From Pseudomonadota bacterium (GTDB lineage: Bacteria > Pseudomonadota > Gammaproteobacteria > Burkholderiales > Burkholderiaceae_E), in contig JAEWEW010000252.1 in the NCBI GenBank assembly GCA_023389175.1, positions 1-17,020 of the forward strand: a stretch of DNA of 17,020 nucleotides, read 5' to 3'. Position numbers and translations under genes: made by a program. Within the stretch, counting starts at the first letter, position 1, and each line of letters starts with the position of its first letter. A model generated the notes under the pieces. It was not told where the DNA came from and made no database searches. It was given only the letters and a program-made list of their open reading frames with translations. This document shows, piece after piece, positions 6,400 through 14,139 of this stretch.

Positions 6400-7983
6400 A
6401 TGGCCAAGGCCACCAAAGGCAAGGGACCCGCCCACGCAGGGAAGGGCGGCGACAAGGGGGTCAAGAACGAGGGCAACAAGGAGGGCAAGGGAGGCGGCCG
6501 GCAGGGCAAGGAGCGCGGCCCCGTCTACGACCTGCTGGTCCGGGACGTGACCGTGGTGCGGCCCCATGGGAATGCGGCCCACCGCGCCGACATCGCCATC
6601 AAGGACGGCAAGTTCGCCCGCATCGCGCCCGGCATCGATCCGTCGAGCGCGCGCGAGGTCCACGAAGGCAGGGGGCGGCTCGCCTTTCCCGGCGTGGTGG
6701 ACGCCCACATGCATGCCGGCATCTATTCGCCGCTGTCCGAGGATGCGGTCACCGAGAGCCGCGCCGCCGCGCAGGGCGGGGTCACCAGCAGCCTCAACTA
6801 CTTCCGCACCGGACAGTACTACCTGAACAAGGGCGGCCCCTATCGCGAGTTCTACCCCGAGGTGCTGGAGCGTGCCCGCGGGCGCTTCCACGTGGACTAT
6901 GGCTTCCACCTCGCGCCGATGGACGGCACCCACATCGCCGAGATCCCGGATCTCATCGCCGAGCACGGCGTCGCCTCCTTCAAGATCTTCATGTTCTACG
7001 GCTCGCACGGGCTGCACGGACGCTCCGACAGCCAGCGCGACTTCCTGATGATCGGGCCGGACGAGCGCTACGACTTCGCGCACTTCGAGTTCATCATGCG
7101 CGGCATCCAGGCCGCCCGGGAGCGCTTCCCGGAGAAGGCCGGCCAGATCAGCCTGTCGCTTCACTGCGAGACCGCTGAGATCATGACCGCGTACACCCGA
7201 CAGGTCGAAGCCGACGGCCGCCTGCAGGGCCTGGCGGCCTACAGCGCGGCACGGCCGCCGCATTCGGAGGGCCTCGCGGTCTTCATCGCGGCCTATCTCG
7301 CCAACGAGACGGCGCTGCCCAACATCAACCTGCTGCACCTGTCCTCGCGCAAGGCGGTCGCGGCCGCGCTGCAGATGGCCGAGCTCTTTCCGCACATCGA
7401 TTTCCGGCGCGAGGTCACCATCGGGCACCTTATGCTCGACACCGGCGCGCCCACCAGCACCTGGGCCAAGGTCAACCCGCCGATCCGGCCGCGCGAGGAC
7501 GTGGAATACCTCTGGGAGAAGCTGCTGGAGGGCAAGATCGACTGGGTGGTGAGCGACCATGCCTGCTGCCAGCAGGAGCTCAAGGTGCCCAAGCGCTACT
7601 TCGGCAACATCTGGCTTGCCAAGTCCGGCTTCGGCGGCACCGAGTACCTGCTGTCGGCCCTGGTTTCCGAAGGCATGAAGCGGGGCATGTCGCTCAACCA
7701 GATGGCGCGGCTCACCAGCTGGAACCCGGCTCGGCGCTTCGGGCTCAACGCGAAGGGTGACATCGATGTCGGACTGGACGCCGATCTCGCCATCGTCGAC
7801 CCCGCCGAGACCTGGACCATCCGCGCGGCGGAGTCCGAGTCCGCCCAGGGCTACTCGCCCTTCGAAGGCATGGAGCTCGGCGCGCGCGTCAAGACCACCG
7901 TCCTGCGCGGCCAGGTGATCTACGACGCCGGCAAGGTGATCGGCAAGCCCACGGGCGAGTACCTGTTCAGGCCGGGGCCATGA
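6400..7983 (+). CDS. Cyclic amidohydrolase (hydantoinase/dihydropyrimidinase-like), with basic N-terminal tail
   Basis: The 527-residue enzyme has the full binuclear metal set of cyclic amidohydrolases: HMH (His103, His105), SFKIFM (Lys195, the expected carboxylated lysine), LHCE (His255), LLHLSS (His313) and VSDHA (Asp386). The C-terminal part has the usual NPARRFGL and a beta domain with DADLAIVDP. Such enzymes open cyclic amides such as hydantoin, dihydrouracil or allantoin in the cytoplasm. Residues 1-40 are unusual: mostly Lys, Gly, Glu and Asn, likely disordered, and absent from ordinary hydantoinases as far as I know. The ATG at 6400 has GGGAGG at 8 nt, so the tail should be translated. 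The gene sits between livH and livM, strong context for acting on the imported compound. The exact substrate is unknown; dihydroorotase- or allantoinase-like activity is possible. Confidence 0.85.
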   Translation: MAKATKGKGPAHAGKGGDKGVKNEGNKEGKGGGRQGKERGPVYDLLVRDVTVVRPHGNAAHRADIAIKDGKFARIAPGIDPSSAREVHEGRGRLAFPGVVDAHMHAGIYSPLSEDAVTESRAAAQGGVTSSLNYFRTGQYYLNKGGPYREFYPEVLERARGRFHVDYGFHLAPMDGTHIAEIPDLIAEHGVASFKIFMFYGSHGLHGRSDSQRDFLMIGPDERYDFAHFEFIMRGIQAARERFPEKAGQISLSLHCETAEIMTAYTRQVEADGRLQGLAAYSAARPPHSEGLAVFIAAYLANETALPNINLLHLSSRKAVAAALQMAELFPHIDFRREVTIGHLMLDTGAPTSTWAKVNPPIRPREDVEYLWEKLLEGKIDWVVSDHACCQQELKVPKRYFGNIWLAKSGFGGTEYLLSALVSEGMKRGMSLNQMARLTSWNPARRFGLNAKGDIDVGLDADLAIVDPAETWTIRAAESESAQGYSPFEGMELGARVKTTVLRGQVIYDAGKVIGKPTGEYLFRPGP

Positions 7984-8015
7984 GCGCGCCGCGCTTCGCC
8001 ACCGGTGGGTAGGCT

Positions 8016-9002
8016 ATGAGCGTTGACGGCCGCGGATTGCGCAGGGACCTGGCGCTGCTCGTCCTCCTGTGCGTCGCGGTTGCCGCGATCGCGCTGTCCA
8101 CCGACGACGGCGTGGTGCTGCACTTCCTGATCCTCACCCTGCATGCGGCGCTGCTGTCGGTGGCCTGGAACGTGCTGGCCGGCTTCGGCGGGCAGTTCTC
8201 CTTCGGCCACGCCGCCTTCTTCGGCGTCGGCGCCTATGCCTGCGCCGTGCTGCAGATCAACATCGGCCTGTCGGCATGGATCGCGCTGCCGCTCGCCGTT
8301 GTCGCGGGCGCGATCACCGGAGCCGTGATCGGCGGCCTCGCGTTCCGCTACGGCCTGCGCGGCTCCTACTTCGCGCTGGTGACGCTCGCCTTCGCCGAGG
8401 TGCTGCGCATCCTCGCGAACACCTTCGACTTCACCGGGGCCGGCGTGGGCCTGCAGCTGCCGCTCCAGCCGGGTGTCGCCACCCTGCAGATGGACAAGTC
8501 CGGCATGCTGGTCTTCATGCTGGTGCTGCTTGCGGCCGGGCTGCTGGTCAGCATCTGGCTGCGCCATTCCCGTTTCGGCGCCTGGCTGATGGCGGTGCGG
8601 GACAACGAGGACGCGGGGCGCGCCCTGGGCGTCGACGTCTTCCGCGTGAAGCTCGGCGCCGCGGCCATTTCGGGTGCGCTCACCGCCGCGGCCGGCGTCT
8701 TCTACGTGCAGTACCTGAACTACATCGACCCGGTGCTCGCCTTCGGTCCGGCGGTATCGGTGGAGGCGCTGGTCGGCGCCATCGTCGGCGGCCTCGGCAC
8801 CGTGTGGGGGCCGCTGGTCGGCGCCGTGCTGCTGCATACGCTCGGCGAGACCACCCGCAACCTCTTCGGCGACCTGCCGGGCATGAACCTGGTGCTCTAC
8901 GGCACGATCCTCGTCCTGGTGATGGTGCTCGCGCCGCGCGGGGTGGCGGGTATCGCGGCCCGGGTGCCTCGCCTTGCCGGGCGGAAGAGGTCCGTGGGAT
9001 GA
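8016..9002 (+). CDS. livM: LivM-type ABC transporter permease
   Basis: The 328-residue membrane protein has the LivM hallmarks: LHAALLSVAWNVLAGFGGQFSFGHAAFFGVGAYA, cited here as residues about 45-80, then LRGSYFALVTLAFAEVLR, the cytoplasmic loop MAVRDNEDAGRALGVDV that contacts the ATPases, and a C-terminal GGLGTVWGPLVGAVLL block. Many hydrophobic helices are visible. It pairs with LivH to form the pore. The ATG at 8016 is preceded by a GGTGGGTAGG purine stretch. It begins 32 nt after the amidohydrolase stop, and its stop overlaps the livG start by 4 nt (ATGA), indicating translational coupling. The predicted N-terminus (MSVDGRGLRRD) is short and charged, consistent with a cytoplasmic end before the first helix. 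Confidence 0.91.
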   Translation: MSVDGRGLRRDLALLVLLCVAVAAIALSTDDGVVLHFLILTLHAALLSVAWNVLAGFGGQFSFGHAAFFGVGAYACAVLQINIGLSAWIALPLAVVAGAITGAVIGGLAFRYGLRGSYFALVTLAFAEVLRILANTFDFTGAGVGLQLPLQPGVATLQMDKSGMLVFMLVLLAAGLLVSIWLRHSRFGAWLMAVRDNEDAGRALGVDVFRVKLGAAAISGALTAAAGVFYVQYLNYIDPVLAFGPAVSVEALVGAIVGGLGTVWGPLVGAVLLHTLGETTRNLFGDLPGMNLVLYGTILVLVMVLAPRGVAGIAARVPRLAGRKRSVG

Positions 9003-9802
9003 CCAGCGCCGGTGCGCCGCTGCTCGCGGTCGAGTCGGTGTCGGTGTCGTTCGGCGGCGTGCGGGCAGTGGTGGAGGCGAGCCTCGTGGTGCCGTCGGGC
9101 GCCATCTGCGCGCTCATCGGTCCGAACGGTGCGGGCAAGACGACGCTCTTCGCGACCATCTCGGGCTTCCAGCGGCCGGACAGCGGCAGCGTCAGCTTCC
9201 GCGGCCAGCCGATCACCGGCCTGCCGCCGCATCGCATCTGTCGCCTGGGGATCGGCCGCACCTTCCAGATCGTCCAGCCGTTCGCGGGCCAGACGGTGCT
9301 GGAGAACATCGCGGTCGGCAGCCACCTGCATCGGGCATCACGCAGCGAGGCGCTCGCGCATGCCGCGACCGTGGCCGAACGCCTCGGCCTCGGGCCGCTG
9401 CTCGACCGCGACGCGGCGGCGTTGCCGATCGCGCAGCGCAAGCGCCTGGAAGTCGCGAAGGCGCTGGCCACCGAGCCGACGCTGCTGCTGCTCGACGAGG
9501 TCCTCGCCGGCCTCAACCCCGCGGAGATCGACGCGATCGTGCCGCTGGTGCGCGGCCTGCGTGACCAGGGCATCACGATCCTGATGATCGAGCATGTCAT
9601 GCAGGCGGTGATGTCGCTCGCCGAGGATGTCTACGTGCTCGCCGGCGGCCGCATCATCGCGCACGGCGCCCCCGAGGTGGTGACCCGCGATGCGGCGGTG
9701 ATCGAGGCGTACCTCGGTCATGGCACCGCCCAGCGGCTCATGGAACGGCGCGGCCCCGGCGGCGGCGCAGACGCGGCGACCGCGCCGGGCACGGCGCCAT
9801 GA
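8999..9802 (+). CDS. livG: LivG-type ABC transporter ATP-binding protein with unusual signature motif
   Basis: The 267-residue ATPase has Walker A GPNGAGKT (41-48), LivG-type GRTFQIVQPF with the Q-loop, Walker B LLLLDEV, AGLNP and a switch His in LMIEHVM. The ABC signature is not LSGGQ: the corresponding stretch reads LPIAQRKRLEVAKAL, without the central Gly. I recall related LTLA-type variants in some LivG groups, so this may be a subfamily trait rather than damage. The protein powers import with LivF. The start at 8999 overlaps the livM stop (ATGA); the longer upstream frame lies over livM and is not used. The Pro/Gly/Ala-rich C-terminus (RRGPGGGADAATAPGTAP) is probably flexible. Its stop overlaps the livF start by 4 nt. 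Confidence 0.91.
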   Translation: MTSAGAPLLAVESVSVSFGGVRAVVEASLVVPSGAICALIGPNGAGKTTLFATISGFQRPDSGSVSFRGQPITGLPPHRICRLGIGRTFQIVQPFAGQTVLENIAVGSHLHRASRSEALAHAATVAERLGLGPLLDRDAAALPIAQRKRLEVAKALATEPTLLLLDEVLAGLNPAEIDAIVPLVRGLRDQGITILMIEHVMQAVMSLAEDVYVLAGGRIIAHGAPEVVTRDAAVIEAYLGHGTAQRLMERRGPGGGADAATAPGTAP

Positions 9803-10527
9803 GGGAAGCCGGCGCGCCGACTCCGCTGCTCGCGGTCCGCGGGCTCGAGAGCGGCTACGGGCGGCTCGAGGTCCTGCACGGCATCGACCTGGAGGTGCGC
9901 GCAGGCGAGATCGTCGCGCTGCTCGGCTCCAACGGCGCCGGCAAGTCGACCTTCGCGGCGACGCTGTCGGGCATCGTGCCGGCCACCGCCGGCAGTATCC
10001 GGTTCGCCGGCCAGGAGTTGGCGGGAACGACTCCCGCGCGGGTGGTGCAGGCCGGACTGGTGCAGGTGCCCGAGGGCCGGCGCATCTTCCCGAACCTCGA
10101 CGTCGCGGAGAACCTCGCGCTGGGCGCCTACCGCCGCGGCCGGGAACGCCGCGACGAGAACCTCGCGCGCGTGTACCAGCTCTTTCCCCGGCTCGAGCAA
10201 CGGGCTGGCCAGCGCGCCGGCACGCTCTCCGGTGGCGAGCAGCAGATGCTCGCGATCGGCCGCGCGATGATGGCCGAGCCGGTGCTGCTGGTGCTCGACG
10301 AGCCCTCGCTCGGCCTGAGCCCGCTGCTGGTGGACCAGATGTTCGGCCTGATCGGCGAGCTGAACCGCGCAGGCGTCGCGATCCTGCTGGTGGAGCAGAA
10401 CGTCGGCGCCTCGCTGCAGCTCGCGGGCCGGGCCTACGTGATGGAGAACGGCCGCATCCTGTTCTCCGGCACCTCGGCCGAGCTGCTCGATTCCGACGAG
10501 CTGCGCCGCGCGTATCTCGGGTTATGA
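9799..10527 (+). CDS. livF: LivF-type ABC transporter ATP-binding protein
   Basis: The 242-residue ATPase has Walker A GSNGAGKS (43-50), the Q-loop region VQVPEGRRIFPNLDVAENL, a normal signature LSGGEQQ (143-149), Walker B VLLVLDEPSLGLSP (from 162) and LLVEQNV, where LivF proteins carry Gln at the switch position. The length is normal for LivF (about 235-245). With a canonical signature here and a degenerate one in LivG, the two composite ATP sites may be unequal; this is inference. The start ATG overlaps the livG stop and its own TGA overlaps the start of the FAD oxidoreductase, making a tightly coupled livM-livG-livF-oxidoreductase block. Confidence 0.92.
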   Translation: MREAGAPTPLLAVRGLESGYGRLEVLHGIDLEVRAGEIVALLGSNGAGKSTFAATLSGIVPATAGSIRFAGQELAGTTPARVVQAGLVQVPEGRRIFPNLDVAENLALGAYRRGRERRDENLARVYQLFPRLEQRAGQRAGTLSGGEQQMLAIGRAMMAEPVLLVLDEPSLGLSPLLVDQMFGLIGELNRAGVAILLVEQNVGASLQLAGRAYVMENGRILFSGTSAELLDSDELRRAYLGL

Positions 10528-11981
10528 ACGAGATGCCCCGGGCGTCCGCGCTGCCGGCGGATCCGTCGACTGCCCGGGTGGTGCACGGCGTGCCGCCGGC
10601 CGTCGACCTGGTCTGCCAGGTGGCGGTGGTGGGCGGCGGCGCCTGCGGCCTCACCGCCGCCACCTGGGCGCGTCGCCACGGCGCGACCGACGTGCTGGTG
10701 CTCGAGCGGGATGCGTCCAACCAGGGCTCCACCGCGCTGTCGTCCGGCTTCGTGCCCGCCGGCGGTACCCGCATGCAGAAGGCCCGGGGCATCACCGATT
10801 CTCCGGCCGGCTTCGCCGCCGACATCGTCGCCAAGTCCCACGGCGGCGCGGATCCGCGGCTGGTGGCGCGGTACACCCACGAGATCGTCGGCGCGATCGA
10901 GACGCTGGTGGAGGACTTCGGCCTCGCCTTCGAGGTGCTGGACGGCTTCCTCTATCCGGGACACAGCGTGGCCCGCATGCACACGTTGCCTGCGCGCACC
11001 GGCACGGCACTGGTCGCGGCCTTGCAGGATGCGGCGATCGCGGCGGGCGCCGACTGCATCAACGACGCGCGCGTGCGCTACCTGTTCGTCGATGCGGCGC
11101 GGCGGGTCACCGCGCTCGGCGTGGAGCGGCCCGACGGCACGGTCGAATACCTCGGCTGCCAGGCGGTGGTGCTCGCCTGCAACGGCTTCGGCGGCAATCC
11201 GGCGCTGGTCTCGCGGTTCATCCCGCAGGCGAGCCAGGGCCTCTATTTCGGCCATGCCGGCAACCAGGGCGACGCGGTGCACTGGGGCGAGGCCCTCGGC
11301 GCCGAGCTCGCCGACATGGGCGGCTACCAGGGCCATGGGTCGGTCGCCGTCCCGCATGGCATCCTGCTCACCTGGGCGCTGCTGATGAAGGGCGGCATCC
11401 AGGTCAATGCGCGCGGGGAGCGCTTCTGGAACGAGCACCAGGGCTACTCCGAGGCTGCCGAGCAGGTGCTGGCCCAGCCAGGTGGCATCGCCTGGAACGT
11501 CTACGACGAGTCGATCCACCAATTCGCGCTGGATTTTCCGGATTACCGGGATGCAGTCACGGCCGGCGCCATCCACATCGCGCCGGATGCGGCAGCGCTC
11601 GCAGCCCTCATCGGCTGCGCGCCCGCAGCGATCGCGGCAACGCTGGACGAAGCCGAGCGCGCGTGCCTGCAGTCGCGGCAGGACCGGTACGGCCGACAAT
11701 TCGATCCGTCGCAGCGCCTGCGTGCGCCGTACCGCGCGGCCCGTGTCACCGGCGCGCTGTTCCACACCCAGGGCGGCCTTTCGATCGACGGGCAGTGCCG
11801 GGTGCTGGCGCGGTCGCCGGGCGGCACGGTGCATGCGCTGCCCAACCTCCTTGCCGCCGGCGGCGCCGCGCGCGGCGTGTCCGGCAACCACCCGTCCGGC
11901 TATCTCTCCGGCAACGGCCTGCTGTCGGCGATCGCGGGGGGCGCGGTGGCCGGCCGGGAGGCGGCCGCGGTGAGTCGTTGA
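10524..11981 (+). CDS. FAD-dependent oxidoreductase (fumarate reductase/ketosteroid dehydrogenase flavoprotein family)
   Basis: The 485-residue flavoprotein has an N-terminal Rossmann motif VVGGGACGLTAA (GxGxxG at 37-42) with the acidic ribose-binding Glu61 (LVLERD), then GSTALSSGFVPAGG near the FAD pyrophosphate and isoalloxazine. A central catalytic/cap region contains NARGERFWNE, and the C-terminal FAD-closing block reads NLLAAGGAARGVSG and GYLSGNGLLSAIAGGAVAG. This is the FAD_binding_2 family: single-chain members oxidise or reduce C-C bonds next to carbonyl or carboxyl groups. No signal peptide is present, so it is cytoplasmic. It overlaps livF by 4 nt and closes the operon, implying that it acts on the imported compound or its hydrolysis product. 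The first 30 residues are a non-conserved-looking extension. Substrate and direction are unknown. Confidence 0.84.
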   Translation: MNEMPRASALPADPSTARVVHGVPPAVDLVCQVAVVGGGACGLTAATWARRHGATDVLVLERDASNQGSTALSSGFVPAGGTRMQKARGITDSPAGFAADIVAKSHGGADPRLVARYTHEIVGAIETLVEDFGLAFEVLDGFLYPGHSVARMHTLPARTGTALVAALQDAAIAAGADCINDARVRYLFVDAARRVTALGVERPDGTVEYLGCQAVVLACNGFGGNPALVSRFIPQASQGLYFGHAGNQGDAVHWGEALGAELADMGGYQGHGSVAVPHGILLTWALLMKGGIQVNARGERFWNEHQGYSEAAEQVLAQPGGIAWNVYDESIHQFALDFPDYRDAVTAGAIHIAPDAAALAALIGCAPAAIAATLDEAERACLQSRQDRYGRQFDPSQRLRAPYRAARVTGALFHTQGGLSIDGQCRVLARSPGGTVHALPNLLAAGGAARGVSGNHPSGYLSGNGLLSAIAGGAVAGREAAAVSR

Positions 11982-12011
11982 CCCGGGGAGGCGCAGTGGC
12001 GGCCGTAACGA

Positions 12012-12974
12012 CTACGAGGCCAGCAGCGCCTGCTTCGCGGCCCGGTACTCGGCGACCAGCCGCGCCACCCGCTGGGCCGCATCGGGAATGTCCTCGATCG
12101 CGCCGATGCCCTGGCCGGATCCCCAGATGTCGCGCCACGCCTTGACCGCCTTGCTGCCGCCGGCATCGAAGTTCATCTGGCTCGGGCTGCCCTCCGGCAG
12201 GTTGTCCGGATCCAGGCCCGCCGCGACAACCGAGGCGCGCAGGTAGTTGCCGTGCACGCCGGTGAAGAGGCTGCTGTAGATGATGTCCTCGGCGCTGCCT
12301 TCGACGATCGCCTGCTTGTACGCTTCCGGCGCGTTGGCCTCGCGGGTGGCGATGAAGGCCGAGCCCATGTACGCGAAATCCGCGCCCATCGCCTCGGCGG
12401 CGAGGACCGCGCGGCCGGTAGCGATCGCGCCGGAGAGCACGATCGGCCCGTCGAACCAGCGCCGCGTCTCCTGCACCAGGGCGAAGGGCGACTGCACGCC
12501 GGCATGGCCGCCGGCGCCCGCAGCGACCAGGATCAGGCCGTCCGCGCCTTTCTCGATCGCCTTGCGCGCGAAGCGCTGGTTGATCACGTCGTGCAGCACC
12601 ATGCCGCCGTAGGAATGGACCGCGTCGTTGACGTCGGTGCGCGCGCCGAGCGAGGTGATGACGATCGGCACCTTGTAGCGCACGGTCAGCTCCAGGTCGT
12701 GCTCGAGGCGCGAATTGGACTTGTGGACGATCTGGTTGATGGCGAACGGGGCGGCCGGCCGGTCGGGATGGTCCCGATCCCATGAGGCGAGCGCGCCGGT
12801 GATCCGCTCGAGCCATGCCTCGAGCTGCTCTGCCGGGCGGGCGTTCAGCGCAGGGAAGGCGCCCACGATGCCCGAGGTGCACTGGGCCAGCACCAGCTCG
12901 GGATTGGAGATGATGAAGAGCGGTGCGCCGATGACCGGGATGGCGAGCCGCCGCTTCAGTTCCTGCTTGTCCAT
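12012..12974 (-). CDS. Nitronate monooxygenase / 2-nitropropane dioxygenase family FMN enzyme
   Basis: The 320-residue TIM-barrel flavoprotein starts with the family pattern LAIPVIGAPLFIISNPELVLA. It carries AGAGGHAG with His157 as the likely catalytic base, SGAIATGRAV (181-190) binding the FMN phosphate, and ADFAYMGSAFIAT (198-210). Enzymes of the family oxidise alkyl nitronates, although many homologues have other or unknown roles. The ATG at 12974 has GGAG 8 nt upstream; the longer frame would run over the divergent Bug gene and is rejected. It converges with the FAD oxidoreductase gene (30-bp gap, no hairpin terminator) and diverges from the receptor gene. The link to the transporter operon is positional only. 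Confidence 0.87.
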   Translation of the reverse strand: MDKQELKRRLAIPVIGAPLFIISNPELVLAQCTSGIVGAFPALNARPAEQLEAWLERITGALASWDRDHPDRPAAPFAINQIVHKSNSRLEHDLELTVRYKVPIVITSLGARTDVNDAVHSYGGMVLHDVINQRFARKAIEKGADGLILVAAGAGGHAGVQSPFALVQETRRWFDGPIVLSGAIATGRAVLAAEAMGADFAYMGSAFIATREANAPEAYKQAIVEGSAEDIIYSSLFTGVHGNYLRASVVAAGLDPDNLPEGSPSQMNFDAGGSKAVKAWRDIWGSGQGIGAIEDIPDAAQRVARLVAEYRAAKQALLAS

Positions 12975-13074
12975 GCCGCGATCTCCAGGGTTGCCGCATT
13001 GTAGCGGCGCGGTTCCTCCCGGCCGGCGGCGGGTGCGAGAATGCGGACGATCGCATCCCGCCCGAGGAGGAACC
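12975..13074. promoter_or_regulatory. Divergent region between nitronate monooxygenase and Bug receptor genes
   Basis: This 100-bp gap must hold regulatory signals for both genes. It contains an inverted repeat GCCGC-ATTGTA-GCGGC (12993-13008) in a locally less GC-rich spot, a possible operator for a local or distant regulator. A strong GAGGAGG ribosome binding site (13064-13070) serves the plus-strand gene. I see no convincing -35/-10 pair on either strand. Confidence 0.35.
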
Positions 13075-14139
13075 ATGATGAACCCGTTGTCACCGGCGCT
13101 CGCGCCCTTCGGTCGTCGCAATGCCGGCCCGTCCGGCGTCCGTGTCCCGCTTCGCCGCGCGTCCGCCCGGCGCCCCCTGCTGCTCGCGGTCGTGGCCGTG
13201 TCGATGCTTGCGATGGCGCCGGTCCACGCCCAGGATCCTGCCTGGCCGGCCAACACGGTGAAGGTGGTGGTCCCGTTCGGTCCCGGCTCGACGCCGGACG
13301 TGGTCGCTCGGCTGGTGACCGACCAGCTGGGCAAGCGGCTCGGCCAGCCTTTCATCGTGGAGAACAAGCCAGGCGCCGGTGGCAACGTCGGCACCGCGGC
13401 GGTCGCCAAGGCGAAGCCGGACGGCTACACCCTGGGAGTCACCATCTCCGGTCCGCTCGGTGCCAACACCGTGCTCTACAAGAACCTCTCCTACGACCCG
13501 GCCCGCGAGATCGCGCCGGTGTCGATCCTGGCGACGCAGCCGAGCGTGATCGTCGCGAACGACGAGGTCTCCGGAGACACCATGCCGGCGTTGCTGGAGG
13601 CGCTGCGCAAGGATCCGGGCAAGTACAACTACTCCTCCATGGGCCCGGGCAGCATCTCGCACCTCGCGATGCAGCTGGTGGCGGTGCGCAGCGGGACCGA
13701 CATCGTGCACGTCGCCTACCGGTCGTCCGGCGACGCGGTGGCCGCGCTGCTCGGCAAGCAGGCCCAGCTCGCCTGCCTCCCGCCGGCGGCGGTGGTCGGC
13801 CAGATCAAGGCCGGGAAGCTGCGGGCGCTGGCGGTGACTTCCGCCAAGCGCTCCGCCCTGATGCCGGAGGTGCCGACGCTCGCGGAGGCCGGCATCGAGA
13901 ATGTCCAGGCCGACGCCTGGATGGGCATGGTGGCACCGGCCGGCACGCCGCAGCCGATCATCGACCGGCTGCATGGCGAGGTGGTCGAGATCCTCAAGAT
14001 GTCGTCGGTGCGGGAGGCGCTCGCACGCGTCTACATGGAGCCGGTCGCCAGCACGCCGAAGGAGATGGCGGACGCGGTCGCCGCGGACCTCGCCCGCTGG
14101 CAGCCGCTCATCGAGAAGTACCGGATTTCGCTCGACTGA
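13075..14139 (+). CDS. Tripartite tricarboxylate transporter receptor (Bug/TctC family) periplasmic protein
   Basis: The 354-residue protein matches Bug receptors: WPANTVKVVVPFGPGSTPD, then VENKPGAGGNVGTAAVAKAKPDGYT, LSYDP, VAYRSSGDAV, and EVPTLAEAG near the C-terminal half. These bind carboxylates or similar small molecules in the periplasm. The N-terminus has a long basic stretch with several Arg, then a hydrophobic core and a likely signal peptidase site after VHA (about residue 52), so it is exported. Two adjacent ATGs (13075, 13078) follow the GGAGG; the second has the better spacing (7 nt versus 4). No TctA or TctB membrane genes are near, as is common for the many orphan Bug proteins of Burkholderiales. 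Its 3' end overlaps the convergent exporter gene by 32 bp. Confidence 0.9.
   Translation: MMNPLSPALAPFGRRNAGPSGVRVPLRRASARRPLLLAVVAVSMLAMAPVHAQDPAWPANTVKVVVPFGPGSTPDVVARLVTDQLGKRLGQPFIVENKPGAGGNVGTAAVAKAKPDGYTLGVTISGPLGANTVLYKNLSYDPAREIAPVSILATQPSVIVANDEVSGDTMPALLEALRKDPGKYNYSSMGPGSISHLAMQLVAVRSGTDIVHVAYRSSGDAVAALLGKQAQLACLPPAAVVGQIKAGKLRALAVTSAKRSALMPEVPTLAEAGIENVQADAWMGMVAPAGTPQPIIDRLHGEVVEILKMSSVREALARVYMEPVASTPKEMADAVAADLARWQPLIEKYRISLD

Noticed and set aside
6139..7560. Long minus-strand frame of 473 codons opposite the amidohydrolase gene
   Set aside because: It lies antisense to a gene with a full set of conserved motifs; its translation is low in recognisable motifs and typical of GC-rich shadow frames.
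7980..8012. Ten-codon frame overlapping the amidohydrolase stop (ATGA) and ending before livM
   Set aside because: Too short and with no repeat, conservation or separate signal to support it; the ATGA overlap is likely chance.
10434..11891. Minus-strand frame of 485 codons opposite the FAD oxidoreductase
   Set aside because: Shadow frame: the plus-strand product has clear FAD-binding motifs at both ends, while this one shows no domain.
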